Shown: positions 54,079 to 63,703, counted from the first letter of the stretch. The stretch is DNA of 64,000 bases from Algoriphagus lutimaris (GCF_017051705.1 NZ_JAFIDJ010000002.1:1-64000), one strand, 5' to 3'. Translations and numbers: made by a program. The notes: generated from the sequence alone by a model not told the origin.

Positions 54079-54964
54079 TTTGAGTTGCTTTTACTTGATG
54101 AATAAAAATCTCTTCCATACTTGGAACGACTTCCTGAAATTGTCTAACCTCTCCATATTGCATCAATTCGCTCAACAATTGATTCGGAGTTTTCCCACTA
54201 AGGGGAAGGGTGAAGTTATAAATCCCATCCTCTTCCTTGATAATCCATTCATGTGGAAGTGGGTCTTTCAAATCAGCTAAGGAAATACTATACACTTCAG
54301 GCCTGAAACTTTTTTTGACTTCGCGTATGGTTCCATCCAAAATTTTTCTGGAACGATTGATCATGGCCACTTGATCACAAAGCAACTCTACGGATTCCAT
54401 TCGATGCGTGCTCAAAATAACCGTTGTGCCTTTTCCCTTTAGTTCCAAAATCTCATTTTTGATCAATTCTGCATTCACCGGGTCGAAACCGGAAAATGGT
54501 TCGTCTAAGATCAACAAAGGTGGCTCGTGTATGATGGTAGAAATGAATTGGACTTTCTGGGCCATGCCTTTAGATAAGTCTTCAATCTTTTTCTCCCTCC
54601 AATTATTTATATCCAGTTTCTCTAACCAATAATTTATTTTGTCTTTGGCTTGGGAATGACTCAGTGCCTTCAATCTGGCAAAATACATCAGCTGGTCCCA
54701 AACCTTCATTTTTTTATAAAGCCCTCTTTCCTCTGGCAAATAGCCTATTTTGGCAACATGAGAAGGATTTAATCGCTCTCCACTGATCCAAATCTCTCCG
54801 GAATCTCCTTCAATGATTTGGTTGATGATTCTAATTAATGTGGTTTTCCCTGCTCCATTAGGCCCCAAGAGTCCAAAAATCACTCCTTTTGATACAGAAA
54901 GGTCTATATCCCTGAGTGCAACATTGGTTCCGTAAGATTTATTGAGGTTCTTTATTTGAAGCAT
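54071..54964 (-). CDS. ABC transporter ATP-binding protein (NatA-like)
   Basis: 297 aa. Walker A GLLGPNGAGKTTLIR near residue 32-46, Q-loop region PEERGLYKKMKVWDQLMYFARL, signature DLSKGMAQKVQFI, Walker B LLILDEPFSGFDPV, and the H-loop in STHRMESVE. The signature has LSKGM, as in many NatA/DrrA-type ATPases, rather than LSGGQ. A C-terminal domain of about 80 residues follows. It lies 18 bases after the secreted hypothetical gene and overlaps the permease gene. Confidence 0.9.
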   Translation of the reverse strand: MLQIKNLNKSYGTNVALRDIDLSVSKGVIFGLLGPNGAGKTTLIRIINQIIEGDSGEIWISGERLNPSHVAKIGYLPEERGLYKKMKVWDQLMYFARLKALSHSQAKDKINYWLEKLDINNWREKKIEDLSKGMAQKVQFISTIIHEPPLLILDEPFSGFDPVNAELIKNEILELKGKGTTVILSTHRMESVELLCDQVAMINRSRKILDGTIREVKKSFRPEVYSISLADLKDPLPHEWIIKEEDGIYNFTLPLSGKTPNQLLSELMQYGEVRQFQEVVPSMEEIFIHQVKATQNG

Positions 54965-54982
54965 ATAGCCAAAAATCCTTTT

Positions 54983-55870
54983 CTATTCTATCGTTAAAGA
55001 CCCAACTGCCACATCAAGAATAAGTTCGAGCAATCTTGGATCTGACTCTTTAAAGCCTTTAGTAATATAGGTGTGTTTATCGATAGATTTTAGATATTTT
55101 GGAAGAGTGGTTCTGCACATAGCTGTTGTTTTCATCCGGATTTTGATCGGATAAGAATCGTCCGGTAAATTTAATCTTAAAGAACCTGCTCCAACAGCTG
55201 CTATTACCTGACACTTATTAGGCATTGCATCGGAAAAGTTTAAATCGAGTGAGCCATAGTTCACTTCGAAAATCATTTTGGAGGCATTTGAAAAATTCAC
55301 ATCGTCAATTTCTATGGTACCCATATTCAAAGTCACCAATAAGGTATCCATCTGAACCTGGTTAGGATCCTTGGATCCATAATGGACCAATACGTCTGCA
55401 CTAGCACTATGCACTTTCAATTTGCTCACAGGGAGCTGGGCTAGGTCAATTTCAGTTTTTCCCATCCCGAGATTGAATTCGAGATTATACAGGAAGTTGG
55501 AGGCAAGTCCTAAATCCCATGTATGATCAAAATCTGAACTATTCCCAGAAAATAATTTGGAGGTAATACTTTTTCCGAGGTTATCCGACTCCACATTTTT
55601 GTGGACTAAAGAAGATTCAAGAATATTATTCTTGATTTCGTAAGAAAACACTGGGAGGATATTCGTCTGTTCAAGATGACCGTGGATATATAAAGGCTCC
55701 ATTGATCTTATCCGCTTGACAAGAGTGGTACTTTTGTAAGAGGAAAAGGTCAAATGAACCATTTCATAGCCTTTTTTCTCGCTAATCTTGAATTCTTTAA
55801 CTAGCTGTGCCCAACTCACACCTACACTTCCAATGATTCCCAGAAACAGCAGACACAATTTTCTAAGCAT
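54983..55870 (-). CDS. Secreted hypothetical protein, beta-repeat (adhesin-like) C-terminus
   Basis: 295 aa, no named family recognised with confidence. A signal peptide (residues 1-21, ending in SWAQ) is followed by a region of mixed strands and then, from about residue 130, repeated short strands with a G-x-(I/L)-x-(I/L/V) rhythm: NLGMGKTEIDLAQLP, NMGTIEIDDVNF, NYGSLDLNFSDAM, GAGSLRLNLPDDS, AVGSLTIE. This looks like the beta-roll found in DUF4097-type proteins. Periplasmic or outer-membrane location is likely. It leads a unit with the NatAB-like transporter (18-base gap). Confidence 0.7.
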   Translation of the reverse strand: MLRKLCLLFLGIIGSVGVSWAQLVKEFKISEKKGYEMVHLTFSSYKSTTLVKRIRSMEPLYIHGHLEQTNILPVFSYEIKNNILESSLVHKNVESDNLGKSITSKLFSGNSSDFDHTWDLGLASNFLYNLEFNLGMGKTEIDLAQLPVSKLKVHSASADVLVHYGSKDPNQVQMDTLLVTLNMGTIEIDDVNFSNASKMIFEVNYGSLDLNFSDAMPNKCQVIAAVGAGSLRLNLPDDSYPIKIRMKTTAMCRTTLPKYLKSIDKHTYITKGFKESDPRLLELILDVAVGSLTIE

Positions 55871-55906
55871 ACCGATAGGTTACGAGGCGACTATAAAAAG
55901 GTTCTT

Positions 55907-55941
55907 TAAAAATATAAAAAAAGCCAGAATTGCTTCTGGCT
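55907..55941 (-). terminator. Intrinsic terminator of grpE-dnaJ
   Basis: An 8-bp stem AGCCAGAA (55922-55929) with TTCTGGCT (55934-55941), TTGC loop, followed on the minus strand by TTTTTTTATATTT. It lies 10 bases after the dnaJ stop. Confidence 0.85.
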
Positions 55942-55951
55942 AATTGAATTT

Positions 55952-57061
55952 TTAGAAAAACTCTTTCATTTTATCGAAAAAAGTTTTGTCTGATTTTCCT
56001 GGATCGGGCCTGAAGTTCTCCGAAAATCTAAGATCTTCCAAAGATTGCTTTTCTTCTTTGGATAACTGAGTAGGAGTCCAAACATTGACCATGATCAATT
56101 GATCACCTTTACTATACCCATTGATATCTTTGATACCTTTTCCTTTCAAACGAAGCATTTTTCCGCTCTGGGTCCCAGGTTCTATTTTGATTTTCACTTT
56201 ACCGTCTATGGTAGGAACTTCTATAGAAGCGCCTAATGCTGCATCTATAAAGGATACATATAAGTCATAAATGACATTATTGCCATCTCTTTGAAGAACT
56301 TGGTCTTCAATCTCTTCAATAACGATCAATAAATCTCCAGCGATTCCTCCTGGAGTCTCATTTCCTTTTCCAGACATGCTAAGCTGCATCCCTTCAGCAA
56401 CACCACCTGGAATGTTGATAGAAATTACTTCTTCCTTGACAATCAAGCCTCTTGCATCAGCATCAGCTGGCTTTTTATCAACGATTTGTCCACTTCCGCC
56501 GCAAACATTACAATTACTGGCTGAAACCATTTGGCCCAGCATGGTATTGACTACTTTCTTGATTTGTCCTGTGCCTTGACAGGTTGAACAATTTTTGAAA
56601 GTAACCCCAGGAGCTACGACATGTCTTTTGACCTTTATTTTTTTCTCAACACCGTTTGCTACCTCAGCAAGATTCAATTTTAATTTAACGCGCAGGTTGG
56701 TTCCCTTTTTAGTTCTACGACCTCCTCCGCCGCCTGCTCCACCAAAGAAAGATCCAAAACCTCCTCCTCCGAAAATATCGCCGAATTGAGAGAATATATC
56801 ATCCATATTCATACCTCCCCCGTAGCCGCCATTGCCAGAAACACCTTGATGACCAAATTGATCATATCGCTGACGTTTATCCTGGTTACTTAAGACTTCA
56901 TAGGCCTCAGCAGCTTCTTTGAACTTTTCTTCCGCTTCTGGATTGTCCGGGTTTTTATCCGGGTGATATTTAATTGCAAGTTTTCGATATGCCTTTTTAA
57001 TCTCATCAGAAGATGCAGACTTTGACACTCCTAATACCTCGTAATAATCTCTTTTTGCCAT
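55952..57061 (-). CDS. dnaJ: Chaperone DnaJ (one zinc centre missing)
   Basis: 369 aa. J domain at 1-70 with the HPD motif (YHPDKNPDN), a Gly/Phe-rich linker (about 75-125), a Cys-rich region and two C-terminal substrate domains. The Cys-rich region is reduced: only CSTCQGTG and CNVCGGSG are present, whereas canonical DnaJ has four such motifs forming two zinc centres. Where the outer pair would lie are KNV-like and DARGLI sequences without Cys. By position the retained pair is the inner one. DnaJ delivers unfolded clients to DnaK; grpE lies 7 bases upstream. Confidence 0.93.
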   Translation of the reverse strand: MAKRDYYEVLGVSKSASSDEIKKAYRKLAIKYHPDKNPDNPEAEEKFKEAAEAYEVLSNQDKRQRYDQFGHQGVSGNGGYGGGMNMDDIFSQFGDIFGGGGFGSFFGGAGGGGGRRTKKGTNLRVKLKLNLAEVANGVEKKIKVKRHVVAPGVTFKNCSTCQGTGQIKKVVNTMLGQMVSASNCNVCGGSGQIVDKKPADADARGLIVKEEVISINIPGGVAEGMQLSMSGKGNETPGGIAGDLLIVIEEIEDQVLQRDGNNVIYDLYVSFIDAALGASIEVPTIDGKVKIKIEPGTQSGKMLRLKGKGIKDINGYSKGDQLIMVNVWTPTQLSKEEKQSLEDLRFSENFRPDPGKSDKTFFDKMKEFF

Positions 57062-57068
57062 ATTTTCT

Positions 57069-57635
57069 TTATGCTCCAGTTACCACTTTGGCAAATCTTA
57101 CAACTTTGTCACCAAGTGTATATCCTTTTTCAACTACATCAATTACTTTACCGCTTAATTCTTCGGTAGGGGCTGGTATTTGGGTTATTGCTTCTTGGGT
57201 ATCTGCATCAAAAGGCTTACCAACCAAATCTTCCATTGGCTTCAACCCTTTGCTTTCCAAAATTCTCATCAATTTTTGATAGATCAAGAAGTTACCTTCA
57301 TCTTCCTTTGAATTCTCTTCTTGCTTACCCGATACTTTCAAGGATCTTTCAAAATCATCAACCACAGGAATCAAATCCCGAAGCACTTCTTCGGATGCAG
57401 TGGTAATTAAATCCAATCGTTCTTTTGAAGTCCTCTTTCTAAAGTTCTCAAAATCAGAATATAATCTTAAATATTTATCTTTCAAATCAGCAACTTCTGC
57501 AGTTAATTTTTCTTCTACGGAAACGACCTCTTCTTTACCTAAGTCCTCTGAACTTACTTGCTCCTCTGGAGAATCCTTCACTAATTGCTCCTCTGACTGG
57601 TCCATTTCTTTATCTTCGTGTTCTTTATTTTTCAT
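57069..57635 (-). CDS. grpE: Nucleotide exchange factor GrpE
   Basis: 188 aa. An acidic, Glu-rich N-terminal region (about 45 residues) leads into the long dimerisation helix ([25 protein letters not shown]) and a C-terminal beta domain ending in [17 protein letters not shown], the family hallmark. It releases ADP from DnaK in the cytosol. It forms a two-gene unit with dnaJ; dnaK is not in the window. No CIRCE-type inverted repeat was seen upstream. Confidence 0.93.
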   Translation of the reverse strand: MKNKEHEDKEMDQSEEQLVKDSPEEQVSSEDLGKEEVVSVEEKLTAEVADLKDKYLRLYSDFENFRKRTSKERLDLITTASEEVLRDLIPVVDDFERSLKVSGKQEENSKEDEGNFLIYQKLMRILESKGLKPMEDLVGKPFDADTQEAITQIPAPTEELSGKVIDVVEKGYTLGDKVVRFAKVVTGA

Positions 57636-57711
57636 TTTAAAATTCGCAATAGTTGATACCTGCCATTTAACAATATTATTGCCATCCTATTCAAACTGAC
57701 AATCTGACATT

Positions 57712-58707
57712 TTAATCCTTATGAATTGCCTGCCAAATCATGTCTTTTAGCTTATCTAAGTTATATTGACTGACAGAAGAAATGAAAACAGAAGGTATTC
57801 CTTCCGGTAAATCTTCTTCCATTTCTTTCATTAATTCCTCATCCAACATATCTGCTTTGGAAACTGCCAGTAATCGTTGTTTGTCCAAGAGCTCAGGATT
57901 GTACTTCTCCAATTCATTTAATAAAATGGAATACTGTTCTTTAATGCTAGGAGCATCTGCAGGAACCATAAACAGCAAAATTGAATTTCTCTCAATATGT
58001 CTCAAAAACCGGATACCAAGCCCTCTTCCTTCAGCTGCCCCTTCAATAATCCCGGGAATATCAGCCATCACAAAGGATTTATCATCCCTATAACCTACTA
58101 CTCCTAAATTCGGAACTAGTGTAGTAAAAGGGTAATCCCCGATTTCTGGCTTCGCTGCAGAAATAGATGACAGTAATGTACTTTTTCCAGCATTTGGAAA
58201 GCCTACCAAACCAACATCAGCGAGTAATTTAAGTTCCAAAATTATCCACTCCTCAATCCCCTCTTCACCTGGTTGGGCATAATGAGGTGCTTGATTGGTA
58301 GAGCTTTTAAAGTGATCATTACCTAATCCTCCTCTTCCTCCTCTCGTCAAAATCACTTCCTGACCATCCTCGGTAATTTCAAACCTTTTTTCTCCCGTTT
58401 CTGCATCTTTGGCGACTGTACCCAAAGGCACATCGAGAATCATATCTTTTCCATCTGCACCTGACCTTCTACCTCCTTCACCTGCTTTACCTGATTCGGC
58501 AATTACATGCTTCTTATATTTCAGGTGAAGCAAAGTCCAGTGCTGAGAATTACCCCTCAAGATAATATGACCTCCTCTTCCTCCATCACCTCCATCAGGA
58601 CCACCTTTTGGCACATGCTTTTCCCTACGGAAATGAAGTGAACCTGCCCCTCCAGCACCTGACCGGGAACAAAACTTTACGTAGTCTATGAAATTTGAAT
58701 CTGCCAT
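57712..58707 (-). CDS. obg: GTPase Obg/CgtA
   Basis: 331 aa. The N-terminal Gly-rich Obg fold (residues 1-158) has [36 protein letters not shown] split over its six-helix bundle. The G domain follows with P-loop [12 protein letters not shown], switch [24 protein letters not shown] and the SKAD base motif. It ends near residue 331 without the C-terminal OCT domain of some Obg proteins. Involved in large ribosomal subunit assembly and stress signalling. A terminator separates it from adk. Confidence 0.94.
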   Translation of the reverse strand: MADSNFIDYVKFCSRSGAGGAGSLHFRREKHVPKGGPDGGDGGRGGHIILRGNSQHWTLLHLKYKKHVIAESGKAGEGGRRSGADGKDMILDVPLGTVAKDAETGEKRFEITEDGQEVILTRGGRGGLGNDHFKSSTNQAPHYAQPGEEGIEEWIILELKLLADVGLVGFPNAGKSTLLSSISAAKPEIGDYPFTTLVPNLGVVGYRDDKSFVMADIPGIIEGAAEGRGLGIRFLRHIERNSILLFMVPADAPSIKEQYSILLNELEKYNPELLDKQRLLAVSKADMLDEELMKEMEEDLPEGIPSVFISSVSQYNLDKLKDMIWQAIHKD

Positions 58708-58710
58708 TGT

Positions 58711-58744
58711 TTAAAATAAAAAGGCTAAGCATTGAAGCTTAGCC
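58711..58744 (-). terminator. Intrinsic terminator between adk and obg
   Basis: An 8-bp stem GGCTAAGC (58723-58730) with GCTTAGCC (58737-58744), 6-nt loop, followed on the minus strand by TTTTTATTTTAA. It ends the hpt-adk unit upstream of obg. Confidence 0.82.
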
Positions 58745-58779
58745 AAATGTGGATTGCAAAATTAGGAAAATTAAGCCAA

Positions 58780-59352
58780 TCAGTAGCTATCAATCACTGA
58801 AGTGATTTGATTGAAGATTTCACTGATCTCTCCTACTCCATTGATTTTCTGAAACTTTCCTTGATTTTCGTAATAAGTTGCCACTGGAAGAGTTTCATTC
58901 ATATATACTTGAATCCTCGTTGTAATCTTCTCGTCATCTTGGTCATCTGCTCTATTAGAGGTCTTTCCTCTTTCTTTAATTCTCTCTCTGAGAATATCCT
59001 GAGGCACATCTAAAGCGATCATTCCTGAAATTTCCAATTGATGCTTTGCCAGCATTTTATCCAAAGCCTCTGCTTGAGCGGTAGTTCTAGGAAATCCATC
59101 AAAAATAAATCCCTGAGAATCTTTAGTCTCACTTATTTTCTCTTCTACCATCTTAATAACCACCTCATCTGGAACCAAATGTCCCTCATTCATATATTTC
59201 TTTGCGAGAAGACCAAGCTCAGTTCCCTCACCGAGGTGTTTTCGGAACAAGTCTCCTGTAGAAAGATGGGTCAGTCCATATTTTTGGATCAATTTTTCAC
59301 TTTGAGTGCCTTTGCCCGCACCTGGAGGGCCAAATAAAACGATATTGTACAT
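58780..59352 (-). CDS. adk: Adenylate kinase
   Basis: 190 aa, the short form without the zinc-binding LID insertion. P-loop FGPPGAGKGTQSEKL at residues 6-20, then HLSTGDLFRKH, GFIFDGFPRTTAQAEAL and RADDQDDEKITTRI. It interconverts AMP, ADP and ATP. It follows hpt after 15 bases in the same direction. Confidence 0.95.
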   Translation of the reverse strand: MYNIVLFGPPGAGKGTQSEKLIQKYGLTHLSTGDLFRKHLGEGTELGLLAKKYMNEGHLVPDEVVIKMVEEKISETKDSQGFIFDGFPRTTAQAEALDKMLAKHQLEISGMIALDVPQDILRERIKERGKTSNRADDQDDEKITTRIQVYMNETLPVATYYENQGKFQKINGVGEISEIFNQITSVIDSY

Positions 59353-59367
59353 TCCTGATCTTATTAA

Positions 59368-59904
59368 TTAAGGAGTATCAAGTTGATAGATTTCTTTTAA
59401 ATTTCTGCCTAAACCATCATAATCAAGGCCATAGCCGACCACAAATTTATTGGGAATTTCAAAACAGACATAATCAATCGGGTAATTAAACCGAAAAGCT
59501 TCTGGCTTAAACAACAAAGTCACCAAGGAAACACTTGCTGGATTCAAGGCATAAATCTGCTTTAACATGTGATCCATGCTGATTCCTGTATCAATTATAT
59601 CCTCTACGATAATGACATTTTTATTTTCTAAATTTTCTTGAATACCAAGAAGAGCAGTTACTTTTTCTGAACTTTTAGTTCCTTGATAGGAACTGATTTT
59701 AACAAAAGTGCACGAAACTGGTAGATCTATGCTTCGACAGAGATCTGCCATAAACATAAAAGACCCATTCAGTACTCCCAACAAAAGCACCTCTTTTTCC
59801 GAAAAATCCTGCGTGATCTGAGCCCCAACTTGGGAAATCTTTTGCTTTAATTGATTCTCATTAATAAAGGGGATAAAAGCTTTGTCTTTAATTTCTACAG
59901 TCAT
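59368..59904 (-). CDS. hpt: Hypoxanthine phosphoribosyltransferase
   Basis: 178 aa type I phosphoribosyltransferase. The PRPP loop is VIIVEDIIDTGISMDHML around residue 95-112; VLLGVLNGSFMFMADLCR and the hood-region DYVCFEIPNKFVVGYGLDYD complete the match to Hpt. It salvages hypoxanthine (made by the ade product) and guanine to IMP and GMP. It lies 10 bases after the M42-like peptidase gene. Confidence 0.92.
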   Translation of the reverse strand: MTVEIKDKAFIPFINENQLKQKISQVGAQITQDFSEKEVLLLGVLNGSFMFMADLCRSIDLPVSCTFVKISSYQGTKSSEKVTALLGIQENLENKNVIIVEDIIDTGISMDHMLKQIYALNPASVSLVTLLFKPEAFRFNYPIDYVCFEIPNKFVVGYGLDYDGLGRNLKEIYQLDTP

Positions 59905-59914
59905 GGCTCTTCAT

Positions 59915-60823
59915 TTAAAGTTTCTCCATTAAAATTTTATATAAATCTATCATCGATCTCAAATCAGCCAGTGACACTTTTTCATTAGGGGAATGAACAT
60001 GATCTTCTGGGGCTCCAATAAAACACCAATCTATTGCATAGGGAGAGAATTGAATTTCTCTTCCGTCACTTCCCCCATAGTTTTCGACCTCTAATTGAAA
60101 AGGCAGCTGACTTTCTTTAGCAATCGAAATAATTTTGTCCAAAAACTTTCTTCTTGGGATAAATTTATCGCGAATGGAAATAGCGACACCCTCATGATGC
60201 TTTACTCCTTCTGTCACCCAAGTAACATCTGATATCAAAGCTTGCTTGATGGGGGAGTTTTCTTGAATAAATTTTAGTAAAAAGGGCATACTCCCTCCCC
60301 CATGCTCTTCATAAGTAGAAAATACAACCCACCCATTTTCAAGGTTTTCGCATAACTTGAGCGCATTATAAACTCCTAGCCTATTATCTAAATAAGCTCC
60401 TTCTATAAATTCTGAACCGATACGGATATTCTGTTCAAATGATAAACATGTACCAGGCTCAATACCTCTAGGAAAATCATGGAAAAGACTTTCTTCATCC
60501 CCTTGCAGTCTGCACCTGATTGCTCCCAAACTATCTTCGCCCACTAGCCAAGTTCCAGGAATAATTTCAGGGCCACCAACAGGAATCAATTGATTATCGT
60601 ATCTTGACATAAAACCAATTGTATCTATATGGGCAAAAACAGCAGTCCTTGGGTTGCCAAATTTCAGGAGTAAACAGTCATGAAATTCTTCACCGGAAAA
60701 TATTTTTGGTGAAACATTCCATATTTTCTTTTGTTTTTCGACATATTTGTATAAGAATTGTGTTGTTGCGGACTCATCTCCAGAAACACCCTTCAACTCT
60801 AATAATTGATTTAATAATTTCAT
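59915..60823 (-). CDS. M42-like metallopeptidase (short paralog)
   Basis: 302 aa, about 50 residues shorter than typical M42 enzymes such as the one at 2848-3912. Metal and catalytic motifs are all recognisable: VFAHIDTIGF, AYLDNRLGVYNAL with the bridging Asp, STYEEHGGGSMPF with the Glu pair, SDVTWVTEG, and DHVHSPNEKVS near the C-terminus. The fold's PDZ-like insertion appears reduced. Probably a cytosolic aminopeptidase or deacylase; substrate unknown. First gene of the unit with hpt and adk. Confidence 0.82.
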   Translation of the reverse strand: MKLLNQLLELKGVSGDESATTQFLYKYVEKQKKIWNVSPKIFSGEEFHDCLLLKFGNPRTAVFAHIDTIGFMSRYDNQLIPVGGPEIIPGTWLVGEDSLGAIRCRLQGDEESLFHDFPRGIEPGTCLSFEQNIRIGSEFIEGAYLDNRLGVYNALKLCENLENGWVVFSTYEEHGGGSMPFLLKFIQENSPIKQALISDVTWVTEGVKHHEGVAISIRDKFIPRRKFLDKIISIAKESQLPFQLEVENYGGSDGREIQFSPYAIDWCFIGAPEDHVHSPNEKVSLADLRSMIDLYKILMEKL

Positions 60824-60919
60824 TTTGGCATTAAATATGTGCTGTAATTGTCAATAGACTGTAAAAATGTTAAGAATTATTTGATCAGTGGAATTGCGAA
60901 TTAAATAATTCATCTAGAT

Positions 60920-60948
60920 TTGCAGTAAGTTAAAAGTTTATAAATTTG
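60920..60948 (+). promoter_or_regulatory. Promoter of the first ompA-like gene
   Basis: TTG at 60920-60922, an 18-nt spacer and TAAATTTG at 60941-60948, an exact Bacteroidota match. The predicted start gives a 5' leader of about 40 nt. Confidence 0.65.
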
Positions 60949-60995
60949 TAGTCACATCAATCAAACACTTAAAATTTGAACAAAAATTTTTTGTT

Positions 60996-62276
60996 ATGAA
61001 AAAACTAATACTCTCAACACTTATGGCTGGAGCTTTGGCATTCAGCGCCAATGCTCAGAAGGAATTCGACAAATGGTCATTGGAAGTTAATGGCGGCTTT
61101 AATAAGCCTATGGCGCCTCTATCCCCAGGGTTTCTTTCCCCAACCCTAAATCTTGGTCATGTTGATTTCGGAGCTCGTTACATGTTTAATGAGAAATTCG
61201 GCCTTAAGCTTGATTATGGTTTTGGTTCTATGAAAGAGGTTAAGGATGAATCTCCATCGTTCAACACCAAATATTACAGATTGGATCTTCAGGGAGTAGT
61301 AAACCTTGGTAGAATTATGAACTTTGAGTCATTCACTAGATCTTTTGGATTGTTATTTCACGGTGGAGCGGGTATTGGTAACGTGAACCCTGAAGAAAAT
61401 ACGTACAATGATTTTACTGACGATGTTTACAATTTCATTTTTGGAGTTACTCCTCAGTTTAAATTAGGCAATGGTGTAGCTTTAGTAGCTGACATCAGTA
61501 CAATTCTTAATGGTCGTCAGACTGTAACTTGGGATGGTGATGGTGCTTTAAGACCTGCAATTGACAATGGTTTTTATGGAACTAACGGAACTTGGTGGAC
61601 TGGTACTTTAGGTCTTCAATTCTATTTGGGTTCTGCTGAGCAACATGCTGACTGGTACATCGCAGCTGACAAGTATGCTACTAAAGAGGAATTAGCATCT
61701 CAAATCAACGGAATCAAAGATATGTTGAAAGATTCTGACGGTGATGGCATTCCTGATTACTTAGATAAAGAACCAAATACTCCAGCTGGAGCAAGAGTTG
61801 ATTCTCATGGCGCTACTATGGATTCTGACGGTGATGGTACTCCTGATCATTTGGATAAGTGTCCTTTCCTTCCAGGTCCAGCATCTACCAACGGATGTCC
61901 TGTTGAAGAAGTAGTTGAAGAAGTAGATTACCTTAAGAAAGCGATAAATGATGGATATGTAAATGTTTACTATGCATTTGATAGCGCTAAACCACTTGGA
62001 TATTCTACTAGCTCTGCTAACTATGTAGCTAACTTCATGAAAAAGAATCCAGGAGTTAGTGTTGAAATCAAAGGATATGCTGATGAATTAGGTCCTGAAG
62101 ATTACAACATGAAACTTTCTGAAAAAAGAGCTAAAGCTGTTTACGACTTATTAATTGCTTCTGGAATTGATGCTTCAAGACTTTCTTACAAAGGTTATGG
62201 AGAAGATACTAGCGTTGACAAGTCTTCTGCTGACGCAAGACAAATGGCAAGAAGAGCAAGCTTCGAAGTGAAGTAA
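60996..62276 (+). CDS. OmpA family outer-membrane protein with TSP3 repeats (copy 1)
   Basis: 426 aa. Signal peptide 1-20 (ending SANAQ), an eight-strand-type beta-barrel to about residue 225 (FGARYMFNEKFGLKLDYGFGS and a final WWTGTLGLQFYLG strand), thrombospondin type-3 calcium repeats (DSDGDGIPDYLDKEPNTP and DSDGDGTPDHLDKCPFLP, about 246-305), and a C-terminal OmpA peptidoglycan-binding domain (about 320-426, EIKGYADELGPEDYNMKLSEKRAKAVYDLL). It anchors the outer membrane to the cell wall. It is a tandem duplicate of the next gene and has a strong promoter and its own terminator, consistent with high expression. Confidence 0.94.
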   Translation: MKKLILSTLMAGALAFSANAQKEFDKWSLEVNGGFNKPMAPLSPGFLSPTLNLGHVDFGARYMFNEKFGLKLDYGFGSMKEVKDESPSFNTKYYRLDLQGVVNLGRIMNFESFTRSFGLLFHGGAGIGNVNPEENTYNDFTDDVYNFIFGVTPQFKLGNGVALVADISTILNGRQTVTWDGDGALRPAIDNGFYGTNGTWWTGTLGLQFYLGSAEQHADWYIAADKYATKEELASQINGIKDMLKDSDGDGIPDYLDKEPNTPAGARVDSHGATMDSDGDGTPDHLDKCPFLPGPASTNGCPVEEVVEEVDYLKKAINDGYVNVYYAFDSAKPLGYSTSSANYVANFMKKNPGVSVEIKGYADELGPEDYNMKLSEKRAKAVYDLLIASGIDASRLSYKGYGEDTSVDKSSADARQMARRASFEVK

Positions 62277-62295
62277 GCTTCAATCAATAAAATTT

Positions 62296-62325
62296 AAAAG
62301 CCCGGATGATCCGGGCTTTTTTTTT
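62296..62325 (+). terminator. Intrinsic terminator after ompA-like copy 1
   Basis: A 10-bp stem AAAAGCCCGG (62296-62305) with CCGGGCTTTT (62311-62320), 5-nt loop, and a T tract on the plus strand, 20 bases after the stop. Confidence 0.9.
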
Positions 62326-62361
62326 GCCTTAAAATAATATCAAGAATGGTATGATTTTTTC

Positions 62362-62369
62362 TAATTTTG
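62362..62369 (+). promoter_or_regulatory. Promoter -7 box for ompA-like copy 2
   Basis: TAATTTTG matches TAnnTTTG, 27 bases before the chosen ATG at 62396. A start at 62351 would place the promoter inside the gene, so this box supports the shorter frame. No -33 TTG. Confidence 0.45.
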
Positions 62370-62395
62370 TCACACACCCTAAAAATTACACCTTC

Positions 62396-63688
62396 ATGAA
62401 AAAACATCTATTGGCTTTCATCCTTTTTAGCCTTGGATTTTCTGCGTTTTCGCAATCAGAATTTAACAAATGGTCTCTTGAAACAAACCTTGGTTTCAAT
62501 AAACCTATGGCTCCACTTACGCCTGGATTCTACAGCCCAACCTTAAATGTTGGCCATATTGATTTTGGAGTCCGGTATATGATAAATGAAAAATTTGGCT
62601 TTAAAGGAGATGTAGGCTTTGGTTCATTTAATGAAGTGAAAAATGAAAGTCCTGAATTCAAAACCAACTATTTGAGAGCCGATGTTCAAGGAGTCGTGAA
62701 TTGGGGGAGAATTTTGAATTTTGAATCCTTCTCTAGAAGGATAGGCTTATTGGGTCATTTGGGAGCTGGATTTGGTAGAATGAGCTTTAACCAGACGGCT
62801 TTAAACCAGGTTCCCGAGTATCAATACAATATAATTACTGGCATTAAACCTCTATTTAAAATTAGTAATCGAGTTGCACTTACTGGTGATGTTTCTGTAA
62901 TCTATAATGGAAGACAAACCTACACGTTTGATGGGAATGCCTATAATGCCAAAGTTCAGCCTGATGATTTAACCCAAAATCCTTTTGTCCATGCGCCAGG
63001 CACATGGTGGACTGGCACATTAGGACTAAATGTTTATTTAGGTTCTGCAGAGGAGCACGCAGATTGGTTTATTGCGGCAGATAAATATGCAACGAAAGAG
63101 GAACTTGCTACTCAAATCAACGGAATCAAAGACATGCTAAAAGATTCTGATGGGGACGGTATTCCTGATTATTTGGATAAAGAGCCCAATACTCCTGCCG
63201 AAGCTCGAGTTGATTTTCATGGAATCACTTTGGATTCAGATGGGGATGGTACTCCTGACCATCTCGACAAATGTCCTTTCTTGCCAGGCCCTGCTTCAAC
63301 GAACGGATGCCCTGTGGAGGAAGTAGTTGAACAAATGGATTATCTTAAGAAAGCCATCAATGATGGATATGTAAATATTTATTTTGCTTTCGATAGTGCG
63401 ACCCCTTTAGCCTATTCTGCTTCTGCCGCGAATTATGTCGCGAATTTTTTAAAGAAAAACCCTGGAGTTTCTCTAGAAGTGAAAGGATATGCGGATGAGT
63501 TAGGTCCAGAAGATTATAATATCAAACTTTCTGAAAAAAGAGCAAAAAGTGTTTATGACATTTTAATTTCATCTGGAATAGATGCGAGTCGACTATCCTA
63601 CAAAGGGTATGGAGAGGATACAAGTGTAAATAAATCCTCTTCTGATGCAAGACAAATGGCAAGAAGAACAAGCTTTGAAATAAAGTAA
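62396..63688 (+). CDS. OmpA family outer-membrane protein with TSP3 repeats (copy 2)
   Basis: 430 aa from ATG 62396 (MKKHLLAFILFSLGFSAFSQ), which gives a clean signal peptide; the frame extending to 62351 was rejected. Domain order matches copy 1: beta-barrel to about residue 230, two TSP3 calcium repeats, and the C-terminal OmpA domain (EVKGYADELGPEDYNIKLSEKRAKSVYDIL). The TSP3 and OmpA parts are nearly the same as in copy 1, while the barrel loops have diverged, suggesting selection on surface-exposed parts after duplication. A terminator follows. Confidence 0.93.
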   Translation: MKKHLLAFILFSLGFSAFSQSEFNKWSLETNLGFNKPMAPLTPGFYSPTLNVGHIDFGVRYMINEKFGFKGDVGFGSFNEVKNESPEFKTNYLRADVQGVVNWGRILNFESFSRRIGLLGHLGAGFGRMSFNQTALNQVPEYQYNIITGIKPLFKISNRVALTGDVSVIYNGRQTYTFDGNAYNAKVQPDDLTQNPFVHAPGTWWTGTLGLNVYLGSAEEHADWFIAADKYATKEELATQINGIKDMLKDSDGDGIPDYLDKEPNTPAEARVDFHGITLDSDGDGTPDHLDKCPFLPGPASTNGCPVEEVVEQMDYLKKAINDGYVNIYFAFDSATPLAYSASAANYVANFLKKNPGVSLEVKGYADELGPEDYNIKLSEKRAKSVYDILISSGIDASRLSYKGYGEDTSVNKSSSDARQMARRTSFEIK

Positions 63689-63703
63689 GTCTAAAAACTT
63701 GAT

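Noticed and set aside
62351-62395. Longer start for ompA-like copy 2
   Set aside because: It would bury the signal peptide and contain the -7 promoter box.
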